Assembly: GCA_023451375.1 (NCBI GenBank)
Contig: JAEXZS010000078.1
Span: 124,001 to 188,000, forward strand
Direction: 5' to 3'
Length of the DNA stretch: 64,000 nt
Source: Pseudomonadota bacterium
Lineage (GTDB): Bacteria > Pseudomonadota > Alphaproteobacteria > Caulobacterales > Caulobacteraceae
The first letter of the stretch is position 1. The number at the start of each line of letters is the position of its first letter. Positions 1 through 8,269 of the stretch are shown here, in pieces. The translations under genes and the position numbers were made by a program. The notes under the pieces were generated by a model. That model was not told the DNA's origin, made no database searches, and saw only the letters and a list, made by a program, of their open reading frames with translations.

Positions 1-863
1 CCCACGCGGGCTTGAAGTCGTGGGTGTATTGCAGGGCCCAGGCCGGCGTCGGCTGCGGCTGCTGAAGATCGCGGTAGCAGGCCATGGCGCGCTGGATCGG
101 CTCGCGTACCCGCTCGTCGCCCAGCTGCTGCAGCACCAGCAGCAGGAAGGCGATGTTCTCGTCCGCCACCTCGTCGTTCAGGGTGATCAGGCCGGTATAG
201 TCGGGGCGGCCATGGTTCTTGAACTCGCCCGCGCGGGGCCAGCGCTGCGGCCAGCCCCCGGACTCCAGCTGGCTGTCCAGAACGAAGGCGATCGCGCGAT
301 CGACGGCGGCGCGGAAACGCGGCTCCTTCTTCTCGAGATGCAGGCGCAGCAGGAAGCGCCCGCACTCCACCGTGGCGTGGTCGTCGAAGGTGGCGTTGCC
401 GTAGTAGTGCTGGAATTCCTCCAGCCGCCAGCCGTTCTTGCCGATGGTGGCGTACCAGCGGCGGATCGACTCCTCGCCGGCGGTGTCGATGATGTAGTTC
501 CAGCCGCCGCTGGGGTGCTGGCCCCGGATCAGCGCGTCGCCCGCGCTGACGGCGGCGTCATAGTAGAGTTCCTCGCCCGTTGCCCGCCAGGCGTCGAGGA
601 AGATCTGCCCCATCTCGGGCGTGCCCGGCGCCTGGGTCCAGATCATGCTGGGATAGGCTTCCATCTCCCCCCAGCGGCGGGAGAAGTCCGGCAGGTAGCT
701 CCAGACATAGCCGCCCTCGGTCGACACCGTTTCGGTCATGAAGCGGGTGGCGCGTCGCATCGTCTCGCGCACCGTGTCGGCGCCGAGATCGGACGGCGCG
801 CGCCATCCGGCGATGAGAGGCGAGGCGGCTGCGGCGAGCAGATAGAAGCGGCGCGTATGCATC
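1..863 (-). CDS. Pectate lyase, polysaccharide lyase family 10 (3' end outside window)
   Basis: Exported pectate lyase that would cleave polygalacturonate by beta-elimination. I read 287 codons from an ATG at 863 to the window edge; the C-terminus lies outside. The N-terminus (MHTRRFYLLAAAASPLIAG) resembles a signal peptide. Family signs are the repeated Gly-Gly-Trp motifs, SGGWNYIID near residue 119 and SGGWPQRWPR near 201-212, the block YYGNATFDDHAT near 155-165, and ITLNDEVADENI near 225-237, all typical of (alpha/alpha)3-toroid PL10 enzymes. It is divergent from the beta-helix protein starting at 983 and close to a FadR-type regulator, which suggests a small pectin-use locus continuing to the left. 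The family is clear; exact substrate preference is inferred. Confidence 0.85.
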
Positions 864-926
864 GGCGGTCCTGTCGTTCCTCGGGCGCCGGTCTGACGCC
901 GGCGTTCATGGGCGGCGAATAACCGC

Positions 927-956
927 TGGACCTCGATCGTGCGATAATAATACAAT
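927..956 (+). promoter_or_regulatory. Candidate sigma-70-type promoter for the beta-helix protein
   Basis: The intergenic region between the divergent pectinolytic genes contains an AT-rich patch that stands out in this GC-rich genome. TGGACC (927-932) and TACAAT (951-956) are 18 bases apart and upstream of the GGGAGG ribosome site at 968-973. I found no clear palindrome to assign as the operator of the nearby FadR-type regulator. Confidence 0.35.
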
Positions 957-982
957 TTCTACAAGATGGGAGGGTGATGCAC

Positions 983-3900
983 ATGCTGAACCGCATGGCG
1001 GCGGCGTTCGCGCTGGGCTTTTCGCTGACGGCGGCGCCGACTCAGGCCGATCCGCTGCAGGCGTGGATCGCGCCACGGATCGACTTCTCCCACGCGGGCT
1101 ATCGCGGCGGGGGCGTGGCCTTGCCCGTTCTTACGGCAACCATTGTGGTCGAGCCCGCGCCCGGCGACGACGGCGAGCGGATCATGGCGGCGATCGACCT
1201 GGTCAGCCGTCTGCCGATGGATGCGCAGGGCCGTCGCGGCGTCGTTCATCTAGCGGCAGGCGACTATCAGGTGCAGGGGCAACTGCGTATCGCCGCCGGC
1301 GGCGTGGTCCTGCGCGGCGCGGGCGCGACCATCACCGCCACGGGACATGACCGGCGTACGCTGATCGTCGTCAGGGGGGAGCCCGTCCCGTCCACATCGA
1401 GGGACACCCGCGCCGTCCTCGGGGATGTGGAGGCGGGCGCCTTGGAGGTTCGGCTCGAGTCCGTCAAAGGGCTTTCGGCCGGTCAGCGGGTCAACGTGCG
1501 GCGACCCAGCACCGAAGGCTGGATCAAGGCGCTAGGCATGGACGCCTTCGTCGGCTGGCGGCCGGAATCACGGCTGAACTGGAAAGCGGGCTCCCGCGAC
1601 ATCGTCTGGGATCGCGTCATCACCGCCGTCCACGGCGACCGGGTCGTGCTGGACGCGCCGCTGACCACGGCGCTGGAGGCGGCTCATGGCGGCGGGGTTC
1701 TGGAAACCGCGCCGTCCACCGCGCGCATCGCCGAGGTGGGCGTCGAGACCTTGAGGCTGGTCTCCGCCCATGACCCCTCTCGCCCCGCAGACGAGGATCA
1801 CAGCTGGACCGCCATCTCGCTGGACAACGTCGAGGACGCCTGGGTTCGCGACGTGGCGGCGGAAGGCTTCGCAGGCTCCATGGTCGATGTCGGAGCGAGC
1901 GCGCGCCGCATCACCGTGCAAGACGTGAACGCCGGCGCGCCGGTGTCGGAGATCGGCGGCCTGCGCCGACGGGTCTTCTACACCGCCGGGCAACAGACCC
2001 TGTTCCTGCGCTGCGCCAGCGAGGAGGGCGTGCACGACTTTGGTGTCGGCCATGCGGCGGCGGGTCCCAACGCCTTCGTCGACTGCATGTCGCGCGACGC
2101 CCACGGCGACAGCGGGACGCTGGAGAGCTGGGCCTCGGGCGTCCTGTTCGACGGGGTGAAGGTGCGCGGCGGCGGGCTGAACCTCACCCACCGGGGCCGT
2201 GATGGTCAGGGCGTGGGCTGGTCGGCGGCCAATTCGATTTTGTGGAACTGCGAGGCGACCGAGGTGGCGGTGATGAATCCCCCCGGCGCCCTGAACGCCG
2301 CCATCGGCTGCCGAGGCGAACTGTCGGGCGACGGCGTCCGCGAGGACCCGCGCGTCCAGCCCGGCCGCGACTTCCACCGCGCCGCGCCGCAGACGCCCGC
2401 CAGCCTCTATCGCGCGCAACTGGAAGCCCGCTTGGGCGCGGGGGCGCTCGCGGCGCTGGAGCCGGTCGCCGGGCCGGCGATCACGCCGGATGCGCCGCGC
2501 CTGACGGAGGCGCAGGTCGCCGATCACCGTGCGCGACACGCCGAACCCTCCGAGCGCCATCGGCTGACGGTCGAGAACGGCCGCTTCGTGATCGACGGAC
2601 AGCCCGCCTGGCGTCGCCGGATCGGCTTCTCCTTCTTCCAGGCGCAGATGGTTCCCGCCCTCGCGCCGGCGGTCGGACCCTTCATCACCCGCTTCGCCCC
2701 GGGCTTGGAAGGCGTGGGCATGACCGATGACCTGGACGCGCTGGCCGCGTCGCTGAACACCGGCGACGTGGTCACCCACAACTACGGCCTCTGGTACGAT
2801 CGTCGTCGCGTCGATCACGATTTCTACGGCTCGCCCGACCAGAAGGACGGTGAGGTCTGGGGGCCGTTCATGGAACTGCCCTGGGCGCGCAGCGGGCAGG
2901 GCCGTGCCTGGGATGGGCTGAGCAAGTTCGACCTGACCCGCTTCAATCCCTGGTTCTTCGACCGGGTCGCCGCCTTCGCCGACAAGGCCGAGCAGCATGG
3001 CGTGGTGCTGTATCACCGCCTTTATCTGCAGCACTGGCTGCTGGAGAGCCGGTCCCATTACGTCGACTTCCCCTGGCGTCCAGTGAACGCGCTGCAGGAC
3101 ACCGGCATGCCCAGCGAGGTCCCTACGGCCGAGACCTTCTGGGACGTGTCCGACCCGGTGCGGCGGGACCTGCACCGACGCTACATCCGCCATACGCTGG
3201 ACAGTCTGGAGGGCCGGACCAACGTCGTGATCGGCCTGGATCCCGAATACACCGGCCCGCTGTCCTTCGTCCGCTTCTGGCTGGACGAGATCGCGGCCTG
3301 GGAAGCGGAAACCGGCGCCGATGTCCGGGTGGCGCTGGAGGCGCCGAAGGATCAGATCGACGCCGTTCTCGACGATCCCGCTCGCGCGGCGTCGGTCGAC
3401 GCCATCGGCTTCCATCACTGGACCTATCGGCCGGACGGCGGGCTGTTCGCCATCCAGGGCGGGCTCAACAAGGCGCCGCGCGAACAGGTGGACGCCATCG
3501 CCCGGCCGCAGGACCTGTCGGCCGGCGCCGACGCGGGCGAGGTGCGACGCACGCTCTGGCGCTCGACGCCGGCCATGCGTTACCGGGCCTATCGCGAGTA
3601 TCGCGACCGCGATGCGGACCTGGTGGTGCTGAACGCCGACGACGCCTTTCCGGACCTGAGCTTTGCGGTCGAGACCGCCTTTCCCGCCGACGCGCGAGCC
3701 GGGCTGCGGGCCGATCGGCCGGCGATCGCGCCGACCTCGGACGCATGGGGCTCGCGTCACACGGACGGAACCGTGCTGGTCTACAGCGTCGCGGGCGCGG
3801 CGGTCGAACTGCTGGAAGCCGCGACCCAAGAACGAAGCGTCCAGTGGGCGGCGAGCTCGAACCGCGCGCCGATCACCACGATCCTGCCGGCGGGCCAAAC

Positions 3901-4000
3901 CCGGCTGGTTCCTCCTCCGGAAATCGCGGGCCTGCCATGGGCGGCCTGGGTGGGCGGCGTCAGCCGACAGCGGCTCGCCGTGATGCAGGAGATATCCTAG
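983..4000 (+). CDS. Large exported beta-helix protein with glycosidase-like C-terminal region
   Basis: Secreted protein of 1005 residues. I chose the ATG at 983 because GGGAGG (968-973) sits 9 bases upstream; GTG 974 and ATG 977 are too close to it. MLNRMAAAFALGFSLTAAPTQA is a signal peptide. Residues about 50-490 look like a right-handed parallel beta-helix of the pectate-lyase-3 type, with the typical opening GDDGERIMAAIDL and the repeated GGVVLRGAG style turns. From about residue 530 a second domain begins (RLTVENGRFVIDGQPAWRR, later YHRLYLQHWLLES and VVIGLDPEYTGP) that resembles a TIM-barrel glycosidase; I believe it matches the family called DUF6298 but could not search. Probable role is pectin or rhamnogalacturonan side-chain breakdown outside the cytoplasm, inferred from the neighbouring lyase. 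Confidence 0.75.
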   Translation: MLNRMAAAFALGFSLTAAPTQADPLQAWIAPRIDFSHAGYRGGGVALPVLTATIVVEPAPGDDGERIMAAIDLVSRLPMDAQGRRGVVHLAAGDYQVQGQLRIAAGGVVLRGAGATITATGHDRRTLIVVRGEPVPSTSRDTRAVLGDVEAGALEVRLESVKGLSAGQRVNVRRPSTEGWIKALGMDAFVGWRPESRLNWKAGSRDIVWDRVITAVHGDRVVLDAPLTTALEAAHGGGVLETAPSTARIAEVGVETLRLVSAHDPSRPADEDHSWTAISLDNVEDAWVRDVAAEGFAGSMVDVGASARRITVQDVNAGAPVSEIGGLRRRVFYTAGQQTLFLRCASEEGVHDFGVGHAAAGPNAFVDCMSRDAHGDSGTLESWASGVLFDGVKVRGGGLNLTHRGRDGQGVGWSAANSILWNCEATEVAVMNPPGALNAAIGCRGELSGDGVREDPRVQPGRDFHRAAPQTPASLYRAQLEARLGAGALAALEPVAGPAITPDAPRLTEAQVADHRARHAEPSERHRLTVENGRFVIDGQPAWRRRIGFSFFQAQMVPALAPAVGPFITRFAPGLEGVGMTDDLDALAASLNTGDVVTHNYGLWYDRRRVDHDFYGSPDQKDGEVWGPFMELPWARSGQGRAWDGLSKFDLTRFNPWFFDRVAAFADKAEQHGVVLYHRLYLQHWLLESRSHYVDFPWRPVNALQDTGMPSEVPTAETFWDVSDPVRRDLHRRYIRHTLDSLEGRTNVVIGLDPEYTGPLSFVRFWLDEIAAWEAETGADVRVALEAPKDQIDAVLDDPARAASVDAIGFHHWTYRPDGGLFAIQGGLNKAPREQVDAIARPQDLSAGADAGEVRRTLWRSTPAMRYRAYREYRDRDADLVVLNADDAFPDLSFAVETAFPADARAGLRADRPAIAPTSDAWGSRHTDGTVLVYSVAGAAVELLEAATQERSVQWAASSNRAPITTILPAGQTRLVPPPEIAGLPWAAWVGGVSRQRLAVMQEIS

Positions 4001-4054
4001 GATGGAACGCCGCCGGTCCTTGCACCTGGACAGTCAGGGTTTAGATCGCCTTCC

Positions 4055-4792
4055 ATGACAACAGCCGACCTGTCGTCCGCCCGTCCGCTCGGCGTCGTCT
4101 CGAGCCACGACCAGATCGCCGGCGCCCTGGCGCGCGATATCCTGAGCGGCCGCTGGGCGCCGGGTGAAAAGCTGCCGATGGAGGCCGAACTGCTGCAGCG
4201 GTTCGGGGTGTCGCGCACCGCCCTGCGCGAGGCGCTGAAGACGCTGGCGGCCAAGGGCTTCCTCAGCGTGAAGACCCGGGTCGGCACCCGCATCACCGAT
4301 CCCCTTCACTGGAACTTCTTCGACAAGGAACTGCTGTCCTGGCGCGTGGCGCTGGGCATGGGCGCGGGCTTCCGGCGCGATCTAGTGGATGTGCGGCGCG
4401 CGATGGAACCGGCGGCGGCGGCCCTGGCGGCCGAACGGCGGACCCAGGCCGACCTGGTCGAGATGCGCCGGGCGATCGCCGCCATGCGCGCCGAGACCGC
4501 TTCCGACTATGGCTTCGCGCGGGCGGACCTGGAGTTGCACGTCGCCATCGGCGCGGCGTCCCAGAACCCGATGATGCGCTCCTTCGCGAGCGTGATCGAG
4601 ACCGCCTTGCTGGAAGCCTTCACCCTCAGTCCGCCGACGCGCACGCCCGATCTCCACCGCGACACGGTCGACGCTCACGAACGCATCATCAATCGCATCG
4701 AGGCGCGGGACGCCCAGGGCGCGGCGTCAGCGATGCTCGCGGTCATCGACGCCGGACACCATCGCGTCGAGGCGGAGCGCGAACGGGACTGA
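4055..4792 (+). CDS. FadR/GntR-family transcriptional regulator (FCD domain)
   Basis: DNA-binding regulator of 245 residues. Residues 20-85 form the winged helix-turn-helix (EKLPMEAELLQRFGVSRTAL then REALKTLAAKGFL), and residues about 105-240 the all-helical FCD effector domain, with the Asp and His residues that bind metal in this family visible in ADLELHVAIG, AHERIINRIE and DAGHHRVE. It starts 54 bases after the beta-helix gene and is probably in the same operon. Regulators of this type beside pectin genes usually sense galacturonate or glucuronate breakdown products; that ligand is inference from context. There is no strong ribosome site before the ATG. Confidence 0.9.
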   Translation: MTTADLSSARPLGVVSSHDQIAGALARDILSGRWAPGEKLPMEAELLQRFGVSRTALREALKTLAAKGFLSVKTRVGTRITDPLHWNFFDKELLSWRVALGMGAGFRRDLVDVRRAMEPAAAALAAERRTQADLVEMRRAIAAMRAETASDYGFARADLELHVAIGAASQNPMMRSFASVIETALLEAFTLSPPTRTPDLHRDTVDAHERIINRIEARDAQGAASAMLAVIDAGHHRVEAERERD

Positions 4793-4800
4793 GCGGGTCT

Positions 4801-5652
4801 TCAGCCCAGTTCCCGATGGAAGAAGGCGCTGACGTCATTCAACACCGGCGCCTTCCTGCGGAACAGCGGTGAGAAGGTCGCGATTAGGTCGGCGTGGTTC
4901 AGGCCGGGATAGAGTTTCGCCTCCGAGCGTCCGCCGACCGCGCGCATGCTGGCGTCCAGGATCGTCGTGTCCTCGGCGTGGACGACGGTGTCGGCGGTTC
5001 CGTGGCCCAGCCAGAGCGGCGGCGCATCGGCGCGGGCGAAGGTGACAGGCTGCGTCTGCGCCGGGTCGGGCGCGCGGCCGAAGGCGTTTCGCGAGGCGGC
5101 CACGTCGAACGGCAGGAAGTCGTAGGGTCCGGCCAGACCGGCGGCGGCCTTGATCAGGTCCGGTCGCCCCACGGCGGCCATGTAGCGACGGTCCAGCGTG
5201 ATCATCATGGCCAGGTGCGCTCCGGCCGAATGTCCCAGCACGCCGAGACGGTCGGCATCTCCGCCATGGGACGTCGCCAGGTCCGCCGCCTTCGCCGTGG
5301 CGCTCGCGGCGTCCTCGATGAAGGCGGGGAACCGCGCTTCGGGCACGATGCGATAGTCGGGGACGGCGACGACGAACCCCTGGGCGGCCAGGGCCTGCGC
5401 CGCCCAGCCATAGTCCTCGCGCGAACCGGAGTCCCAGCCGCCGCCGTAGAAGAAGACCAGCGTCGGGAACGGCCCGCCCGCGCCGGGGGCGTAGAGGTCC
5501 ATCCGATGGCGTGAGTGTGGGCCGTAAGCCAGGTCACGGACCACCCGTCGCGCGCCCGGATCGCGCGGGCCGAGGCGGTTCAGCAGGGCCAGCGGCGAGC
5601 AGGCGGCGGCGACGAAGCCCAGGGCGGGCGCGAGAAGTCCTCTACGCGTCAT
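4801..5652 (-). CDS. Alpha/beta hydrolase, carboxylesterase/lipase type, exported
   Basis: Serine hydrolase of 283 residues of the BD-FAE/hormone-sensitive-lipase-like type. The oxyanion motif is FFYGGGW (residues 68-74), the nucleophile elbow GHSAGAH places Ser142, and the acid and base are probably the Asp in HGTADTVV and the His in LNHADL. The start MTRRGLLAPALGFVAAAC combines twin arginines with a Cys at residue 18 preceded by Ala-Ala-Ala, so it may be a lipoprotein exported by Tat, although the lipobox is not canonical. It is convergent with the FadR-type regulator, only 8 bases apart, and downstream of the AsmA gene on the same strand. Deacetylation of pectin is a tempting role but nothing in the sequence proves it. 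Confidence 0.8.
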   Translation of the reverse strand: MTRRGLLAPALGFVAAACSPLALLNRLGPRDPGARRVVRDLAYGPHSRHRMDLYAPGAGGPFPTLVFFYGGGWDSGSREDYGWAAQALAAQGFVVAVPDYRIVPEARFPAFIEDAASATAKAADLATSHGGDADRLGVLGHSAGAHLAMMITLDRRYMAAVGRPDLIKAAAGLAGPYDFLPFDVAASRNAFGRAPDPAQTQPVTFARADAPPLWLGHGTADTVVHAEDTTILDASMRAVGGRSEAKLYPGLNHADLIATFSPLFRRKAPVLNDVSAFFHRELG

Positions 5653-5691
5653 GCGGCGTCCACATCTCGAGCCCTTGATAGATTTCGATCC

Positions 5692-7737
5692 TCACCGCGC
5701 CGAGGCGATCAGCCGGCCGCAGTCGGCGTCCTCGGCCAGGCCGGGATCGACGAAGGCGAACAGGGCCGTGACCGGGGCGACCACGGCGCCCAGCAGGCCC
5801 GCCAGACCGCCCTGGGTCACCACTTCGCCGACGTCGACGCCGATGCGCGGACTGGTCAGCGGCCCGTTGACCGTGATGGGGGCCCAGACGCGAAGGACAC
5901 GGGGCTTCTTGCTTTCACCATCGATGCGCAGGTTCAGCGTCTCCGCGCCCAGGTCGATCGAACCGGAGCCCTGGGCCAGCACCACGTCGGTGTCGATGAC
6001 AAAGGTCTTGGCGGTCGCCGTGCCGCCTGAGACGGTGAAGTCCGCCACGGCGCAGCGGATATCCGCCTTGGACTGGTCTCCGCTGAGCAGCTTCAGCAGG
6101 CCTGCGCTGGCATTGATGCCCAGCAGTTCGGCGAAGGCGGCGCGCATCTCGCCCTGGGGCACGACCACGCTGATCGACCCCTTGGACGCCGCCGCGAAAT
6201 CATGGATCGAGGCGCCGGGACCTTCCAGCTTCGCCCGGCCCAGGGCGCGGCCGGTGATAGGGGCGGTTCCGCCGCGCGCCGGGACCAGCGATTCGAGCGG
6301 ATAGCCCGACAGGCGGAAGTCGACGTTGCTGTAGGGCATGTCGCGCGTGGCGTTGATTCGGGCCGTGCCGTTCAGTTCGCCGCGGTTGAAGGCGAAGCTG
6401 ACGGGGTCGAGCGCCAACACGCCGCCTTCCAGATCGGCGCCCAGGCTGACCGCGCGAACATCGAAGTCGTTGGCCTTCACCGAGGCCGCGCGGTACTTCA
6501 GCGTGCCGTCCATGGTGCGCAGGCGGTCTACCTGCAGGGTGGCGTCCGGCAGCAGCTTGCCGGGCCTGGTGGCCGTGGTTTCGGTGTCGGTCGCCGCCGC
6601 ATTGGTCTGGGGCCGGCCGCCCAGCACCGCCAACAGGTCGTCCAGATCCAGGCGCCGCGACCTCAGGTCGGCGTCCACCCTCAGCCGCTCGGCCGCGTCG
6701 ATGCGGACGTCGCCGGACAGGTCCGAGGCGCCGACGCGCCCGTCGAAGTCGTTGAAGGTCCAGATGCGGTCGTCCCGGCTCAGCGCGCCCGCCAGGCGGT
6801 AGCGCGGCGTGTTCGGCAGGGTGACGCCGGTCAGCAGATAAAGATCGGCGAGATTCTGGCCTTCCAGCGTCAGGGTGGCGTTGAAACGGCCCAGGTCGAA
6901 CGGCCGGGTCACGGCCCCGTCGGCGGTCAGCCGTGAGTTGGCCCCGCTGAGCACCGCCTCGAAATTGTAGGGCCGGTCGCGGCGGATGTTGATGAAGGGA
7001 CCGCCCTCGATCCGCAGGGTGAGCGGCGAATCATTGAGCGCCCCCCTGCCGCTCAGCACGAAGCCGGCTCCGTCATTGGCGGTCTCACGCGCCGTCACAG
7101 TGGCGTCAAGCGACAGATTGCGCCTCTGCTCCTCGAAACGGATGCGGCCGTCGGTGATCAGCAGCTGCTGGATCGGCGGCAGCTTCATGCCTTCGCCGGT
7201 GTCGGGCTTGTCGGGGTTCAGCTCCCAGCTCTTGCGCCCGTCTTCGGTGGCGATCAGCACGACATCCGCCTTGGTGATGCTGAGCAGGGGCATCTCGATC
7301 TGCCCGGCGAACAGCTTGCGCAGCCGCACCGACGCCTCGATGCGCTGGACGTTGGCGGTGTCCTCTTGGCGCGCCCACGCCGGGCCGCCGAACTTCAGGT
7401 CACGCACGATGACGGACGGCGTCCAGCTGAACAGATTGACGTCCAGATCGCCTCGCAGCGCGATCTCACGGTCATACTCGGCCGAGGCCCATCGCCCGAT
7501 CGGCCCACGCAGCCAGTTCCAGTCGAACAGCAGCAGGAAGATGACAACGGCCAGGATCAGCAGCAGGGTGACCGACGCAGCCCATTTCTCGGCCGCTCCG
7601 GGATGACGGGCGGCCGCGTAGACCGGATCGTTGGCGCGGATCCAGTCCCGCCAGCTGCGCGCGCGGGCGCCGGCGGGAACCAGCGCCTTGTCACGCACGC
7701 CCGACCAGATGTCGTTCCATTTCAGCGTCCTGGCCAA
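5692..7737 (-). CDS. AsmA family protein
   Basis: Inner-membrane-anchored protein of 681 residues. After about 45 cytoplasmic residues a single hydrophobic segment (ASVTLLLILAVVIFLLLFDW, about residues 54-73) is followed by the AsmA signature region IALRGDLDVNLFSWTPSVIV and LKFGGPAWA, then long beta-rich periplasmic repeats ending with the AsmA-2 type segment around LRIDGESKKPRVLRVWAP. AsmA-like proteins are repeat-beta-groove proteins linked to phospholipid transport between membranes. The start codon is TTG, supported by GGAGG six bases upstream (7744-7748). No nearer ATG fits. It ends 39 bases before the esterase gene on the same strand. Confidence 0.9.
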   Translation of the reverse strand: MARTLKWNDIWSGVRDKALVPAGARARSWRDWIRANDPVYAAARHPGAAEKWAASVTLLLILAVVIFLLLFDWNWLRGPIGRWASAEYDREIALRGDLDVNLFSWTPSVIVRDLKFGGPAWARQEDTANVQRIEASVRLRKLFAGQIEMPLLSITKADVVLIATEDGRKSWELNPDKPDTGEGMKLPPIQQLLITDGRIRFEEQRRNLSLDATVTARETANDGAGFVLSGRGALNDSPLTLRIEGGPFINIRRDRPYNFEAVLSGANSRLTADGAVTRPFDLGRFNATLTLEGQNLADLYLLTGVTLPNTPRYRLAGALSRDDRIWTFNDFDGRVGASDLSGDVRIDAAERLRVDADLRSRRLDLDDLLAVLGGRPQTNAAATDTETTATRPGKLLPDATLQVDRLRTMDGTLKYRAASVKANDFDVRAVSLGADLEGGVLALDPVSFAFNRGELNGTARINATRDMPYSNVDFRLSGYPLESLVPARGGTAPITGRALGRAKLEGPGASIHDFAAASKGSISVVVPQGEMRAAFAELLGINASAGLLKLLSGDQSKADIRCAVADFTVSGGTATAKTFVIDTDVVLAQGSGSIDLGAETLNLRIDGESKKPRVLRVWAPITVNGPLTSPRIGVDVGEVVTQGGLAGLLGAVVAPVTALFAFVDPGLAEDADCGRLIASAR

Positions 7738-7832
7738 TCTCAGCCTCCATAGGCCACAGACAACGCTTCAGTCGGCGATTGGCGCCGAGCTTCGGGTTTG
7801 TCGCGGATTTGACGTCCGTTTGTCGCAAAATC

Positions 7833-7860
7833 TTTACATGCGTGAAGATCGGCGCATAAT
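7833..7860 (+). promoter_or_regulatory. Candidate sigma-70 promoter for the 103-residue exported protein
   Basis: TTTACA (7833-7838) and CATAAT (7855-7860) are separated by 16 bases and each matches five of six consensus positions. They lie about 40 bases before the start codon at 7902, which is preceded by a GGAGGAA ribosome site. The patch is AT-rich relative to its surroundings. Confidence 0.5.
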
Positions 7861-7901
7861 TCGTCAGGGTCCTGATCGAACAGGCCGCTGGAGGAAACCG
7901 A

Positions 7902-8213
7902 ATGACCCGTTTCACCGCATCCGCCCTGGTCGGGCTTGCCTTCGCCGCAACCGCCTTGCCGGCCGCGGCCCAGACGCCGCACGCCGCGCGGGCCGAACAG
8001 GCCGTCGCGCGCCAGTCGGTGATGATTTGCGCGACCGATGTCGCCACGCGCCGCGCCTATCAGCGTGAACACGGCGTCCAGCCCGTCTTCGTGACCGCCC
8101 GCGAGACTGTCGAGGCTCGCCGAAAGGGCCAGACCTGGGACGCGCCGCGCTGCATGACCGAGCGCGAGTACAACCGCCTGGTCGCCACGACGAACACGCG
8201 CGCCGGCGTCTGA
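7902..8213 (+). CDS. Small exported protein of unknown function
   Basis: Protein of 103 residues that I do not recognise. MTRFTASALVGLAFAATALPAAAQ is a clear Sec signal peptide, leaving a mature form of about 79 residues. The mature part is rich in Arg and contains two cysteines (in VMICATDVATRRAYQ and DAPRCMTEREYNRLV) that could form one disulfide in the periplasm. The second half has the look of a short helical repeat rather than an enzyme. It has its own promoter-like sequence, a strong GGAGGAA ribosome site, and ends just before a hairpin shared with the convergent S9 peptidase gene, so it is probably monocistronic. Confidence 0.75.
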   Translation: MTRFTASALVGLAFAATALPAAAQTPHAARAEQAVARQSVMICATDVATRRAYQREHGVQPVFVTARETVEARRKGQTWDAPRCMTEREYNRLVATTNTRAGV

Positions 8214-8220
8214 ATGAAAT

Positions 8221-8250
8221 AAGGGCGCGACCGACGGCCGCGCCCTTTCC
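8221..8250. terminator. Bidirectional hairpin terminator between convergent genes
   Basis: AAGGGCGCG (8221-8229) pairs perfectly over nine bases with CGCGCCCTT (8239-8247) around a nine-base loop. It sits between the stop of the small exported protein and the stop of the S9 peptidase. On the minus strand the stem is followed by ATTTCATT, a weak T-rich tail; on the plus strand only two T residues follow. Confidence 0.6.
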
Positions 8251-8269
8251 GCTCGCGATGAGACAGCCC

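Noticed and set aside
1568..3898. A very long open frame antisense to the beta-helix protein gene
   Set aside because: Very GC-rich DNA commonly leaves the opposite strand open. The translated product is Arg-rich with no signal or motif, whereas the plus-strand frame has a signal peptide and family blocks.
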